NCBI GenBank assembly: GCA_036501845.1
Contig: DASXZO010000063.1
Coordinates: 1 to 42,040, forward strand
Origin: JBBREP01 sp036501845
GTDB taxonomy: Bacteria; Actinomycetota; Acidimicrobiia; IMCC26256; PALSA-610
Direction: 5' to 3'
Length of the DNA stretch: 42,040 bases
Shown: piece after piece, positions 7,920-15,661 of the stretch
How positions within the stretch are numbered: position 1 is the first letter of the stretch
How the letters are laid out: each line of letters starts with the position of its first letter
Made by a program: the position numbers and the translations under genes
The notes under the pieces: generated by a model
Seen by the model: the letters and a program-made list of their open reading frames with translations, nothing else
Database searches by the model: none
Told to the model about the DNA's origin: nothing

Positions 7920-10115
7920 TTAGTCGCCGCCTCCGACACCGACGAGCTCGCCCGCGTCCTTGGGCGCGGACGTCGTTTCGTCGGACGGGTGTCCTTCCAC
8001 GTCGAGGTGGGGAAGGATCCGATCGAGCCAGCGCGGCAGCCACCAGTTCGCGTCGCCGAGCAGTTCCATCGTCGACGGCACGATGAGCAAGCGCACGACC
8101 GTGGCGTCGATGAAGATCGCACTCGCGAACCCCACACCGAAGAGCTTGATGATGATGTTGTCGCCGAGCACGAACGACAGGAAGAACGTGCACATGATCG
8201 CCGCCGCCGCGGTGATCACGCGAGCGGTGGCCGACAAGCCGTCGGCAACCGAGGTGCTGTTGTTGCCGGTGCGCACATACTCCTCACGGATGCGCGAGAG
8301 CAGGAACACCTCGTAGTCCATCGACAGCCCGAACAGGATCGCGAACATCATCATCGGTAGGAAGGCTTCGATCGGGCCTTCCTTGCCGACGCCGACCAGT
8401 TGCTTGCCCCAGCCGTACTGGAAGATGGCGACGATCACGCCGTAAGCCGCGCCGACCGACAGCAGGTTCATGATCGCGGCCTTGAGTGGCACGAGGATCG
8501 ACCGGAACACGGCCATGAGCAGCAGGAAGCTCAACAGAATCACGATGCCGATGAACAGGGGTAGGCGTTGGGCGAGCAGCTTGGCGAAGTCGTCACTGGT
8601 CGCCGCGAAGCCGCCGACGTACACCTTCACGCCCGAATCCGCGGTTGCCTGCGGGATCACGTCGTTGCGCAGGTGATGGAGCAGCGAACCGGTGGCCGCG
8701 TCCTGCGGCGACGTCGTCGGGTACACGCGCATCACGGCGGTGGTGCCCGCGGGGTTCACGATTGCCGGTGTCGTCGACGCGACGCCGTGTGTCGACGCGA
8801 CGGCCGATCGCAGCGACGCGAGCTGCGCGGTGTGGTCGCCGGTGGGTGGTAGCTGGATCGCGAAGAGGAACGGACCGTTGAATCCCGGCCCGAAGCCGCG
8901 CGACAGCAGGTCATACGACTGGCGCGATTGCGTGGACGTGGGGTTGTTGCCGGCGTCGACGAAGCCGAGCCGCATGCTGATCACGGGCGCGGCGAGCACA
9001 ATCATCACCAGGAGCCCGGTGACAGTGAGCACCGCGGGCCGCCGCTGCACGAAGCGGCTCCAGCGGTGCCAGATCGTTTCGCGCTTCCCGTCGTCCTCGT
9101 GCACCCACGGCAAGCGCCACTTGTCGACGTTGGTGCCCGCGAACCCGAGCACCGCGGGAAGGAGCGTGACCGCAGCAAGCACGGTGAGTGCGACGACCGA
9201 GGCGGCGCCGAGACCGAGGCCGCTGATGAACGACAAACCGATCGCCAGCATGCCGAGCAGGGCGATGATCACGGTGAGCCCGGCGAACAGCACGGCGCGC
9301 CCCGACGTGTCGATCGCGGTGATCACGGCTTCCTCGGGCGTGTGCCCGGCGTGCAAACTCTGGCGATAGCGCGTCACCACGAACAGCGCGTAGTCGATGC
9401 CCACGCCGATGCCGATCATGGTGGCCAACGTGGTGGTGAAGCTCTGCAGCGGGTACGCGTGCGTGAGCAGGCCGATGATGGGCAATCCAACGGCGATGCC
9501 AGCGAGGGCCACCGCGATCGGCAGCGCCATTGCCAGCACTGATCCGAACGCGATCAGCAAGATGATGATCGCGGCGATGATGCCGATGCCCTCGCTCGAC
9601 GGCGGCTTCGCCCGTTCCGATTGCTGGATGAGCTGACCGCCGAGGCGCACCTCGAGTTGCGAGGTCGAGTGCTGCTCCGCGAGCGAGATCATCTGGCGGC
9701 CGACGGAATTCGGCACGTCTTGCGCCTTGGCGTCGAGCTGCGCGGTGGAGAGCGCGATCGTGCCGCCCTTCGAGATGCTGCCAGGTGTGGTGTAGGGGTC
9801 GCTCACGGCCAGCACGTGCTGCACCTTGGCGAACGCCGTGTTGAAGGCTTCGACCTTGGCCTTCACGACCGGGTCCTGCATCGAAGGCGAGCCCTCGAAC
9901 GCCACCTGCACCGAGTCGCCGGACTGCGCTTTGAAGTGCGCCGCGAGCAAGTTCTGCGCGCGCGTCGACTCGGTGTTCGGAGCGCTGAAGTTGGTGGTGA
10001 AGTTGGTGCCGATCGCGCCGGAGAGCACGTTCATTCCCACGAGCGCGATCACCCACGCGCCCACCACGAGCCACCGGCGCCGGTAACAGAAGCGGGCGAG
10101 CGCGCGCAGCGACAT
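7920..10115 (-). CDS. MMPL-family RND transporter
   Basis: A 731-residue inner-membrane exporter with the RND/MMPL layout. There is one N-terminal membrane helix after a basic start (FCYRRRWLVVGAWVIALVGM) and an extracytoplasmic domain to about residue 180. A five- to six-helix bundle with GIGVGIDYALFVVTRYR follows, then a second extracytoplasmic domain, and a second bundle with FGLSMDYEVFLLSRIREEY. The paired DY motifs carry the proton-relay acids. The length is near that of short MMPL/YdfJ-type proteins. Such proteins export lipids or drugs; the cargo is unknown. The start ATG has GGAG 7 nt upstream. It follows cydB by 96 bp on the same strand, with a possible -10 (TAGCGT) at 10160-10165. 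Confidence 0.88.
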   Translation of the reverse strand: MSLRALARFCYRRRWLVVGAWVIALVGMNVLSGAIGTNFTTNFSAPNTESTRAQNLLAAHFKAQSGDSVQVAFEGSPSMQDPVVKAKVEAFNTAFAKVQHVLAVSDPYTTPGSISKGGTIALSTAQLDAKAQDVPNSVGRQMISLAEQHSTSQLEVRLGGQLIQQSERAKPPSSEGIGIIAAIIILLIAFGSVLAMALPIAVALAGIAVGLPIIGLLTHAYPLQSFTTTLATMIGIGVGIDYALFVVTRYRQSLHAGHTPEEAVITAIDTSGRAVLFAGLTVIIALLGMLAIGLSFISGLGLGAASVVALTVLAAVTLLPAVLGFAGTNVDKWRLPWVHEDDGKRETIWHRWSRFVQRRPAVLTVTGLLVMIVLAAPVISMRLGFVDAGNNPTSTQSRQSYDLLSRGFGPGFNGPFLFAIQLPPTGDHTAQLASLRSAVASTHGVASTTPAIVNPAGTTAVMRVYPTTSPQDAATGSLLHHLRNDVIPQATADSGVKVYVGGFAATSDDFAKLLAQRLPLFIGIVILLSFLLLMAVFRSILVPLKAAIMNLLSVGAAYGVIVAIFQYGWGKQLVGVGKEGPIEAFLPMMMFAILFGLSMDYEVFLLSRIREEYVRTGNNSTSVADGLSATARVITAAAAIMCTFFLSFVLGDNIIIKLFGVGFASAIFIDATVVRLLIVPSTMELLGDANWWLPRWLDRILPHLDVEGHPSDETTSAPKDAGELVGVGGGD

Positions 10116-10159
10116 GAGAATGCTCCAGAGGGAAAGAAGGCGCCGGGTGAGTCGACCAA

Positions 10160-10165
10160 ACGCTA
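10160..10165 (-). promoter_or_regulatory. Possible -10 element for the MMPL gene
   Basis: TAGCGT on the minus strand lies 44 nt before the MMPL start. This would give a conventional leader that includes the GGAG ribosome site. No convincing -35 was seen. Confidence 0.25.
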
Positions 10166-10211
10166 CCGGCGGCGTGACCGCCCGCCGACTCGGGAGAGCG
10201 GTGAGTGGCGC

Positions 10212-11207
10212 TCAGCTTTCGAGCACGTTGCGCTGGTCGAGCGCGTAGAGCACCGCGAACGCGGGCACCACGATCACCACCGCAGCGACGGCGATGCCGA
10301 CCAGCCACACAAGTGTCACGTCGGGTGACGCGGCTTGCTGGATTGTGACCTGGCCGGGAAGCAAGTCGGGATACTGCGCCACACCCCACGCGGCGACGAT
10401 GCTCGCGACTGCGATCGTCGCGAGCGCGCGCGGTGCGCGCGAGATGCGGCCGCTGCGCAACGCCCACAGCGCGCCGAGTCCGGCCACGGCGGAGAGCAGC
10501 ACGATCGGGAGCGCGCGACCGGCGAGCCGCTCGAAGATGTGGTGCGCGTCGGTGGAGAGCACGAAGATGCCGGCGAGGGCCACCACGCCGGCCGCGAACG
10601 CGGCAACGATCGCCCGGCGCGTGAAGTACGACGCGAGCTCGTGGTCGCCCACGCGGTTCGCATCGGCCACGAGGTACACGCCTGAGAGATACGCGCAGGT
10701 CGCCACCGCGAGGATGCCGCCCATCACCGACGTGGGGTTCCACCACGGGAACGACGCGGGCGCGTGGGGCGGCACTGTCACCCGTCCTGACGCGATCGCG
10801 CCGGCGATCATGCCCATCGCGAACGGTGTGATCACCGACGAAGCCGCGAACGCCGCACCGTAGAGACGCTGATGTGTGGTGCGGGTGGCCACCTTGCGGA
10901 ATGCGAATCCCGACCCGCGCAACACGATCCCGATGGCCGCGATCCACAGCGGTAGCGCGAGCTGGTGCATGATCGCCACGAACACGGTGGTGAACGCGGT
11001 CCACAGCATCACCAGGCAGAAGACGAGCCACACGTGGTTGGCCTCCCACACCGGTGTGATGGCGTGGTCGATGAGAGCCCTCGGTCGCGCGCCCCGTTCG
11101 GCGTCGCCCGCGACGAGGTCCCATAGCCCGGCGCCGAAATCGGCGCCCGCGAACACCGCATACGCGACCACGCCGATCCACAGCACACCGGCCGCCAGAC
11201 TGCTCAC
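10212..11207 (-). CDS. cydB: Cytochrome bd-type quinol oxidase subunit II
   Basis: The 331-residue CydB partner of the adjacent CydA forms the heterodimer that reduces oxygen to water with quinol electrons in the plasma membrane. It has eight to nine hydrophobic helices. The N-terminal region reads AGVLWIGVVAYAVFAGADFGAG, then LWDLVAGD, and later EANHVWLVFCLVMLWTAFT. All are characteristic of CydB. The GTG start overlaps the cydA stop by 4 bp (GTGA), so the two are translationally coupled. No cydDC cysteine/glutathione exporter is in the window, as is common in actinobacteria with the oxidase genes alone. Confidence 0.92.
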   Translation of the reverse strand: MSSLAAGVLWIGVVAYAVFAGADFGAGLWDLVAGDAERGARPRALIDHAITPVWEANHVWLVFCLVMLWTAFTTVFVAIMHQLALPLWIAAIGIVLRGSGFAFRKVATRTTHQRLYGAAFAASSVITPFAMGMIAGAIASGRVTVPPHAPASFPWWNPTSVMGGILAVATCAYLSGVYLVADANRVGDHELASYFTRRAIVAAFAAGVVALAGIFVLSTDAHHIFERLAGRALPIVLLSAVAGLGALWALRSGRISRAPRALATIAVASIVAAWGVAQYPDLLPGQVTIQQAASPDVTLVWLVGIAVAAVVIVVPAFAVLYALDQRNVLES

Positions 11208-12571
11208 CTGGACGCGACCTCGGGGCGCGGGCCATATGGGGCGTCGTCGGCGCGATCGGTCTGGGCCTCGCCGTCAGCGCGCCAATTGCGCGCCATGCGG
11301 CGCAGCGCGATCACCGTGGCCGTGGCGAGGCCGGTGTAGAGCACGACGATCGCGATGAAGGTGAACCACACGCCACCCGACTTCGTGACCGCGTCGCGCG
11401 TCAGCATCACGCGGTAGGCGATCCACGGTTGGCGACCGACCTCGGTGGTGACCCATCCGGCTTCGAGCGCCACCACGGCGGCGACGCCGGCACACGCGGC
11501 GCAGCGCAGGAACCAACGGTTCTCCGGTGGGCCGTGCTGGCGCCGCCATACGAGGCCGAACCACACACCGAGCGCGAGGAGTCCGAAGCCGATCGTGACC
11601 ATGAGCTGGAAGGCGAGGTGCACGATGTTCATGGGAGGCTGGTACGCCGCCGAGATCGAGTCGAGGCCTTTGATGCTCGTCGACGCCGACAACCCGGCAA
11701 GCAACGAGTCGCCGTTCGGGATCGGGATGCCGCCCACGACCTTGCCGTCAATCAGCACTCCGCCGAGATGCAACGCCTGGTGCGAACCCGAGTGGGTGGT
11801 CAGCTCCATTGCGGCGAACTTCGACGGTTGGTCGTGGAACACGGCGCGAGCCGCGTAGTCGCCCACCGCGATCTGGAGCGGCGTCGCGATTGCGGCCACA
11901 GTGAAGGCGATGGCGAACGCCCGCCGGTGCCGCTCGTCGTTGCGACCCTTGAGCATGCCGACCGCGTACACCGACGCCACCACGAAGCCCGCGACCATGT
12001 ACGACGCGAGCAGCATGTGCGGCACCTCGTACGCGGTGGCGCGGTTGAAGATGCCCTTCAGTGGGCTGACGTCGGTGATCTTGCCGCCCGGCCCGACCTT
12101 GAAGCCCGCAGGCTGGTTCATCCAGGAGTTCGCGGCGATCACTGAGAAGGTGCCGACGATTCCGGCGATGGCGATGGGGATGCCCGACCAGAAATGCGCC
12201 CACGGCGACATGCGGTTCCACCCGTAGAGGTAGATGCCGATGAAGATCGCCTCGCTGAAGAACGCCAGCCCTTCGATGGCGAACGGCACGCCGACCACCG
12301 CGCCGTAGTGGCCGAACAGGCCCGGCCAGAGCAGGCCCATCTCGAACGACAGCACCGTGCCGGTGACCGCGCCGACGGCGAACAGCACGCCCATCACCTT
12401 CGACCAGCGGCGCGCGAGTTCCAACGAGGCGCCGTCGTTGCGCGCGATGCCGCGCCAGTTCGCAATCAGGGTGATCGTGGGGAACGCCGCGCCGAACGGC
12501 ACGAGGATGATGTGGAATCCGAGCGTGAACGCCATCTGCTCGCGAGCGGCGAGCAGATCATCGGCGATCAC
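11204..12571 (-). CDS. cydA: Cytochrome bd-type quinol oxidase subunit I
   Basis: A 455-residue catalytic subunit binding hemes b558, b595 and d. It shows the N-terminal heme His in FTLGFHII (about residue 20), the second heme His in VPHMLLASYMVAG, and the GRQPW signature in EVGRQPWIAYRVML. The region between is shorter than in E. coli CydA, consistent with the short-Q-loop (Cio-like) group. The GTG start lies 7 nt after TAATCC on the minus strand, a possible -10 of a leaderless message. The oxidase serves low-oxygen or stress respiration. It is coupled to cydB by a GTGA overlap. Confidence 0.93.
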   Translation of the reverse strand: MIADDLLAAREQMAFTLGFHIILVPFGAAFPTITLIANWRGIARNDGASLELARRWSKVMGVLFAVGAVTGTVLSFEMGLLWPGLFGHYGAVVGVPFAIEGLAFFSEAIFIGIYLYGWNRMSPWAHFWSGIPIAIAGIVGTFSVIAANSWMNQPAGFKVGPGGKITDVSPLKGIFNRATAYEVPHMLLASYMVAGFVVASVYAVGMLKGRNDERHRRAFAIAFTVAAIATPLQIAVGDYAARAVFHDQPSKFAAMELTTHSGSHQALHLGGVLIDGKVVGGIPIPNGDSLLAGLSASTSIKGLDSISAAYQPPMNIVHLAFQLMVTIGFGLLALGVWFGLVWRRQHGPPENRWFLRCAACAGVAAVVALEAGWVTTEVGRQPWIAYRVMLTRDAVTKSGGVWFTFIAIVVLYTGLATATVIALRRMARNWRADGEAQTDRADDAPYGPRPEVASR

Positions 12572-12578
12572 ATGAGAC

Positions 12579-12584
12579 GGATTA
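12579..12584 (-). promoter_or_regulatory. Possible -10 element for cydAB
   Basis: TAATCC on the minus strand, 7 nt before the cydA GTG. It departs from TANNNT in its last base, so it is weaker than the other leaderless-type signals in this window. Confidence 0.3.
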
Positions 12585-12638
12585 CCGCGCGCGTGGGGCT
12601 GTCAGCGACTCGAAGGGGCGCGGTGACCGGAGCAGCGC

Positions 12639-12657
12639 AGGAGCGACGGAGGAGCGA
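12639..12657 (+). repeat. GAGCGA-rich dispersed repeat, copy A
   Basis: A 19-bp sequence in the 133-bp gap between the PLP enzyme and cydA recurs exactly at 21853-21871 inside an SDR gene. The flanking DNA on both sides is also rich in GAGC/GCGC steps. It has no coding content on either strand that I can support. Confidence 0.55.
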
Positions 12658-12704
12658 GATGCGTGCGCAGGGCGCTCGCCGCGGTGCCGGAGGCGCCGCA
12701 ATAG

Positions 12705-14093
12705 TCACGCAGGCAATCCCTGGTGCTTGTCCATCATGTCTGACATCACGGCGCGGATGAACTCGTCGGCCTCGGGGGTCATGCCGCCGGACACCCCGCC
12801 GTAGATCGAGCTGCTCTTCGCTGGCTCGTCCTTGTGCGCGCGGGCGTGGTCGACAGCCGCCGCGAGGTCGACCGTCCATGCCTCGCGCACTCCCGGTTGG
12901 GTCTGCGGCCGGGTGACGCACATGTGGATCGAGTTCGGGTATTGCTGGCCGTTCATCCGCCAGCCCCGCTCACGCAGCGCGTCGTTCACGTGGTACACGT
13001 CGAACTCGTCGCTCGTGAACGAGAAGCAGAAGGTGGGGTTGCCCATGATCCGCAGCTCGGGATGGGTGCGCACGTCGGCTTGCATCGCGAACGCGGTCTC
13101 GAAGATCGCCTTGGCATAGCGCAGGTAGCCCTCACGGCCGAGCGACACCATCGACGCCCATGTAGCTGCGAGCAGACCGCTCGAGCGCGACCCCTCGATC
13201 CCAGGTGAGCAGTACTTGCCGCCACTCCAGCTCGTCTGGAAGAAGTACTGGCCGTCGCGCAGCGCCTGGTCGCGGAACAGCAGCAACGAGCTGCCCTTCA
13301 GGCCGTAGCCGTACTTGTGCGTGTCGGCCGAGATCGTGGTGACGCCGCGGATGCGGAAGTCGAACGGCGGGATGTCGTAGCCGAGCTGTTCGCCCCACGG
13401 CAGTAGGAAGCCTCCGAGGCAGCCGTCGACGTGTAGGCCCACTCCGCGCTCGAGCGCGAGATCGGAGAGCTCGGCGATGGGGTCAATCGTGCCGTAGCCG
13501 TAGTTCCCGGCCGAGCCGATCAGCGCGATCGTGTTGCTGTCGATGCGGGCCCGCATCTCGTCGAGGTCGGCGAGCGTGGTGTCGGGGTTGATCGGAGCGA
13601 TCCGCAACTCGATGCCGAGCAGGTGGCAGGCCTTGTCGAAACCAGGGTGGCCGGTCTCCGGCTTCACCACGTTGGGGCGCTCGATACCGCGGCGTGCGCC
13701 GTCTTCGCGATAGGCGAGCATCGCGTGCAGGATGCTGCCGCTGCCGCCACTCGTCACGAGACCCGCGGGCTGAGTGTCGGTGATCACGCTCGCATGCATG
13801 AGGTCGAGACCCATCGCGATCATCTCGCCCTCGAAGCGGGTGGAGCTCGGACACACGTCGCGTTGCAACGCGTTCATGTGGCCGTAGAGCGAGAAGGCCT
13901 GGTCGAGGAAGGCGTAGTGGTCGTGGTCGCCGCAGTACATCGACCCCGACACCTTGCCGTTCTCCCACGACGCGTCCTCACGCGACGCCATGTCGCGCAG
14001 CTCGGCGACGATCTCGTCGCGTGGCCGCCCGTGCTCGGGCATGCCGCGCGTCACGGTGAACTCGTCGGCGTAGGGATAGAAGCTGCTCGCCAT
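12705..14093 (-). CDS. PLP-dependent lyase, sphingosine-1-phosphate-lyase-like
   Basis: A 462-residue fold-type-I PLP enzyme of the group II decarboxylase family. The Schiff-base lysine is K260 in SADTHKYGYGLKGSS, a motif characteristic of sphingosine-1-phosphate lyase. Other conserved parts are the phosphate-binding TSGGSGSIL (about 114-122), ETGHPGFDKA with the ring-stacking His 149, and HVDGCLGGF with Asp 223. It may cleave a phosphorylated amino alcohol or decarboxylate an amino acid; sequence alone does not decide. Eukaryotic enzymes have an N-terminal membrane helix, which is absent here. The ATG has GAGG 8 nt upstream. It is divergent from the FGGY kinase with only 42 bp between, so the two may be co-regulated. 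Confidence 0.82.
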   Translation of the reverse strand: MASSFYPYADEFTVTRGMPEHGRPRDEIVAELRDMASREDASWENGKVSGSMYCGDHDHYAFLDQAFSLYGHMNALQRDVCPSSTRFEGEMIAMGLDLMHASVITDTQPAGLVTSGGSGSILHAMLAYREDGARRGIERPNVVKPETGHPGFDKACHLLGIELRIAPINPDTTLADLDEMRARIDSNTIALIGSAGNYGYGTIDPIAELSDLALERGVGLHVDGCLGGFLLPWGEQLGYDIPPFDFRIRGVTTISADTHKYGYGLKGSSLLLFRDQALRDGQYFFQTSWSGGKYCSPGIEGSRSSGLLAATWASMVSLGREGYLRYAKAIFETAFAMQADVRTHPELRIMGNPTFCFSFTSDEFDVYHVNDALRERGWRMNGQQYPNSIHMCVTRPQTQPGVREAWTVDLAAAVDHARAHKDEPAKSSSIYGGVSGGMTPEADEFIRAVMSDMMDKHQGLPA

Positions 14094-14123
14094 TCATCTG
14101 CCTCGTTGTTCGCGTTGCTCGGT

Positions 14124-14129
14124 TAGGTT
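14124..14129 (+). promoter_or_regulatory. -10 element of a probable leaderless promoter (FGGY kinase)
   Basis: TAGGTT sits 6 nt before GTG 14136, so transcription would begin at the start codon itself. No ribosome site is present. The gap to the divergent PLP gene is only 42 bp. Confidence 0.5.
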
Positions 14130-14135
14130 CCGGCC

Positions 14136-15647
14136 GTGTCACGCTACGTGCTCGCGATCGATCTCGGTACGAGCGGACTGAAGGTCGCCGTCGTCGACGA
14201 TCGGGGCGTGGTACGCGCCGCGGCCTACGAGGCGCTGGCAACCCGGCACACGCCTGACGGCGGGGCCGAGCAGGACGCCGAGGAGTGGTGGCAGGCGCTC
14301 GGTCGCGCGGGTCGGCGCGCAGTCGCGAGCGCAGGGGTGGCCGTCGGCGTGGTCGCGGTGACCGCGCAGTACATGTCGGTGGTCGCGGTCGACGAGCGTG
14401 GCGTGCCGGTCGCGCCCGTGGTCATGTGGACCGATCGGCGCGGCACGCCGGTGCACCCGCTGCTCGCCCGCCACGACCTGTGGGGCCGCTGGCTCGACGT
14501 GCACGGCTTGATCCCGCTGGCCGACGACGACGTGGGTCACGTCTCGGTGCTGCGAGCAGTGCACCCGGATCATGTGACGCGCGTTGCGTCGTACGTCGAG
14601 CCGGCCGACGCGGTCACCGCGCGGCTCACCGGACGTGTCACCGCGTCGCCGAACACCGCGTTCCCGCTGATGTGCACCGACAATCGCGTCTGGGACGACG
14701 TGCACTACGACGACGAGCTGGTGAGGTTCACGGGAGTTGACCGCGCGCTGCTCCCGCCGATCGTCGATGCGGGTACGCCGCTCGGACCACTCACAGCCGA
14801 AGCCGCGCAGCATCTCGGGCTTGATGCTGCGACGATCGTGATGCCGGCCACCGTCGACTCCATCACGTCGGCAATCGGCAGTGGCGCGATCGATTCGTCG
14901 CGCGCCGCACTCGTGGTCGGCACCACGTCGGTGCTGGCCACTCATCTCGACCACAAAGCGCACGACCTCGGGCGCGCCATCACCACGATGCCGAGCCCAC
15001 TCGCCGGCCAATGGTTCGTGATGGCCGAGAACGGAGTGGGCGGCAAGGCACTCGAGGTGTTCGTCGAGGGCGTCGTCTATCCCGATGACGCGCTCACGGT
15101 CGCGGCCGAACCAGCCGACGCCTACGCGCGGTGCGAAGCGGCTGCAGCGTCGGTGCCAGCCGGCGCTCGCGGCGTGCAATTTCTGCCGTGGCTGCACGGC
15201 TCGCTCGCGCCGGCTCCGAACGACGACATGCGCGGCGGCTTTCTCGGGATGGGGCTGTCGACGACGCGCGCCGACCTGGCGCGCGCCGTCTACGAAGGTG
15301 TGGCGCTCAATGCCGCGTGGCTTGTTCCGGCCGTGTCGGACATGACGGGAGTGCAGTACCGCGAGCTGACGCTGGGCGGGGGTGCCGCACGAGCCAGGCT
15401 GTTCGCCGAGATCCTGGCCAGCGCGTGCGGCGCCACGGTGCATCGGCTCGACGCGCCCGAGCACGCCAACGCTCGCGGCGCTGCGCTCCTCGCACTCGTG
15501 CAGCTGGGCGACCTCGACGTCGCGGATGTGGCGTCACTGATCAAGGTGGCCGACGTCCACGAACCCGATCCCGAAGCCGTCGACGTGTACCGCGCCGCGC
15601 TCGAACGTCATATCGCCACTCACAGTGGACTGACCGCGCTCGCGTAA
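14136..15647 (+). CDS. FGGY-family carbohydrate kinase (xylulokinase-like)
   Basis: A 503-residue two-domain sugar kinase of the ASKHA fold. The N-terminal phosphate-1 motif is VLAIDLGTSGLKVAVVD, then VVMWTDRR carries the general-base-side Asp. VVGTTSVLATH and LTLGGGAARARLFAEILAS are the C-terminal adenosine-binding elements. The length is normal for FGGY kinases. It phosphorylates a sugar or polyol with ATP; the exact substrate is not readable, and xylulokinase is only the nearest description. It is divergent from the PLP lyase and is followed 14 bp later by a secreted protein with its own -10 element. Confidence 0.87.
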   Translation: MSRYVLAIDLGTSGLKVAVVDDRGVVRAAAYEALATRHTPDGGAEQDAEEWWQALGRAGRRAVASAGVAVGVVAVTAQYMSVVAVDERGVPVAPVVMWTDRRGTPVHPLLARHDLWGRWLDVHGLIPLADDDVGHVSVLRAVHPDHVTRVASYVEPADAVTARLTGRVTASPNTAFPLMCTDNRVWDDVHYDDELVRFTGVDRALLPPIVDAGTPLGPLTAEAAQHLGLDAATIVMPATVDSITSAIGSGAIDSSRAALVVGTTSVLATHLDHKAHDLGRAITTMPSPLAGQWFVMAENGVGGKALEVFVEGVVYPDDALTVAAEPADAYARCEAAAASVPAGARGVQFLPWLHGSLAPAPNDDMRGGFLGMGLSTTRADLARAVYEGVALNAAWLVPAVSDMTGVQYRELTLGGGAARARLFAEILASACGATVHRLDAPEHANARGAALLALVQLGDLDVADVASLIKVADVHEPDPEAVDVYRAALERHIATHSGLTALA

Positions 15648-15648
15648 C

Positions 15649-15654
15649 TACGCT
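15649..15654 (+). promoter_or_regulatory. -10 element of a probable leaderless promoter (FG-GAP protein)
   Basis: TACGCT lies 7 nt before GTG 15662 and immediately after the kinase stop codon. The spacing matches the other leaderless-type starts in this window. Confidence 0.4.
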
Positions 15655-15661
15655 CGCTCGC

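Noticed and set aside
8911..11235. A 774-residue open reading frame opposite cydB and MMPL frames
   Set aside because: It is Arg/His-rich low-complexity shadow of real genes on the same strand in another frame.
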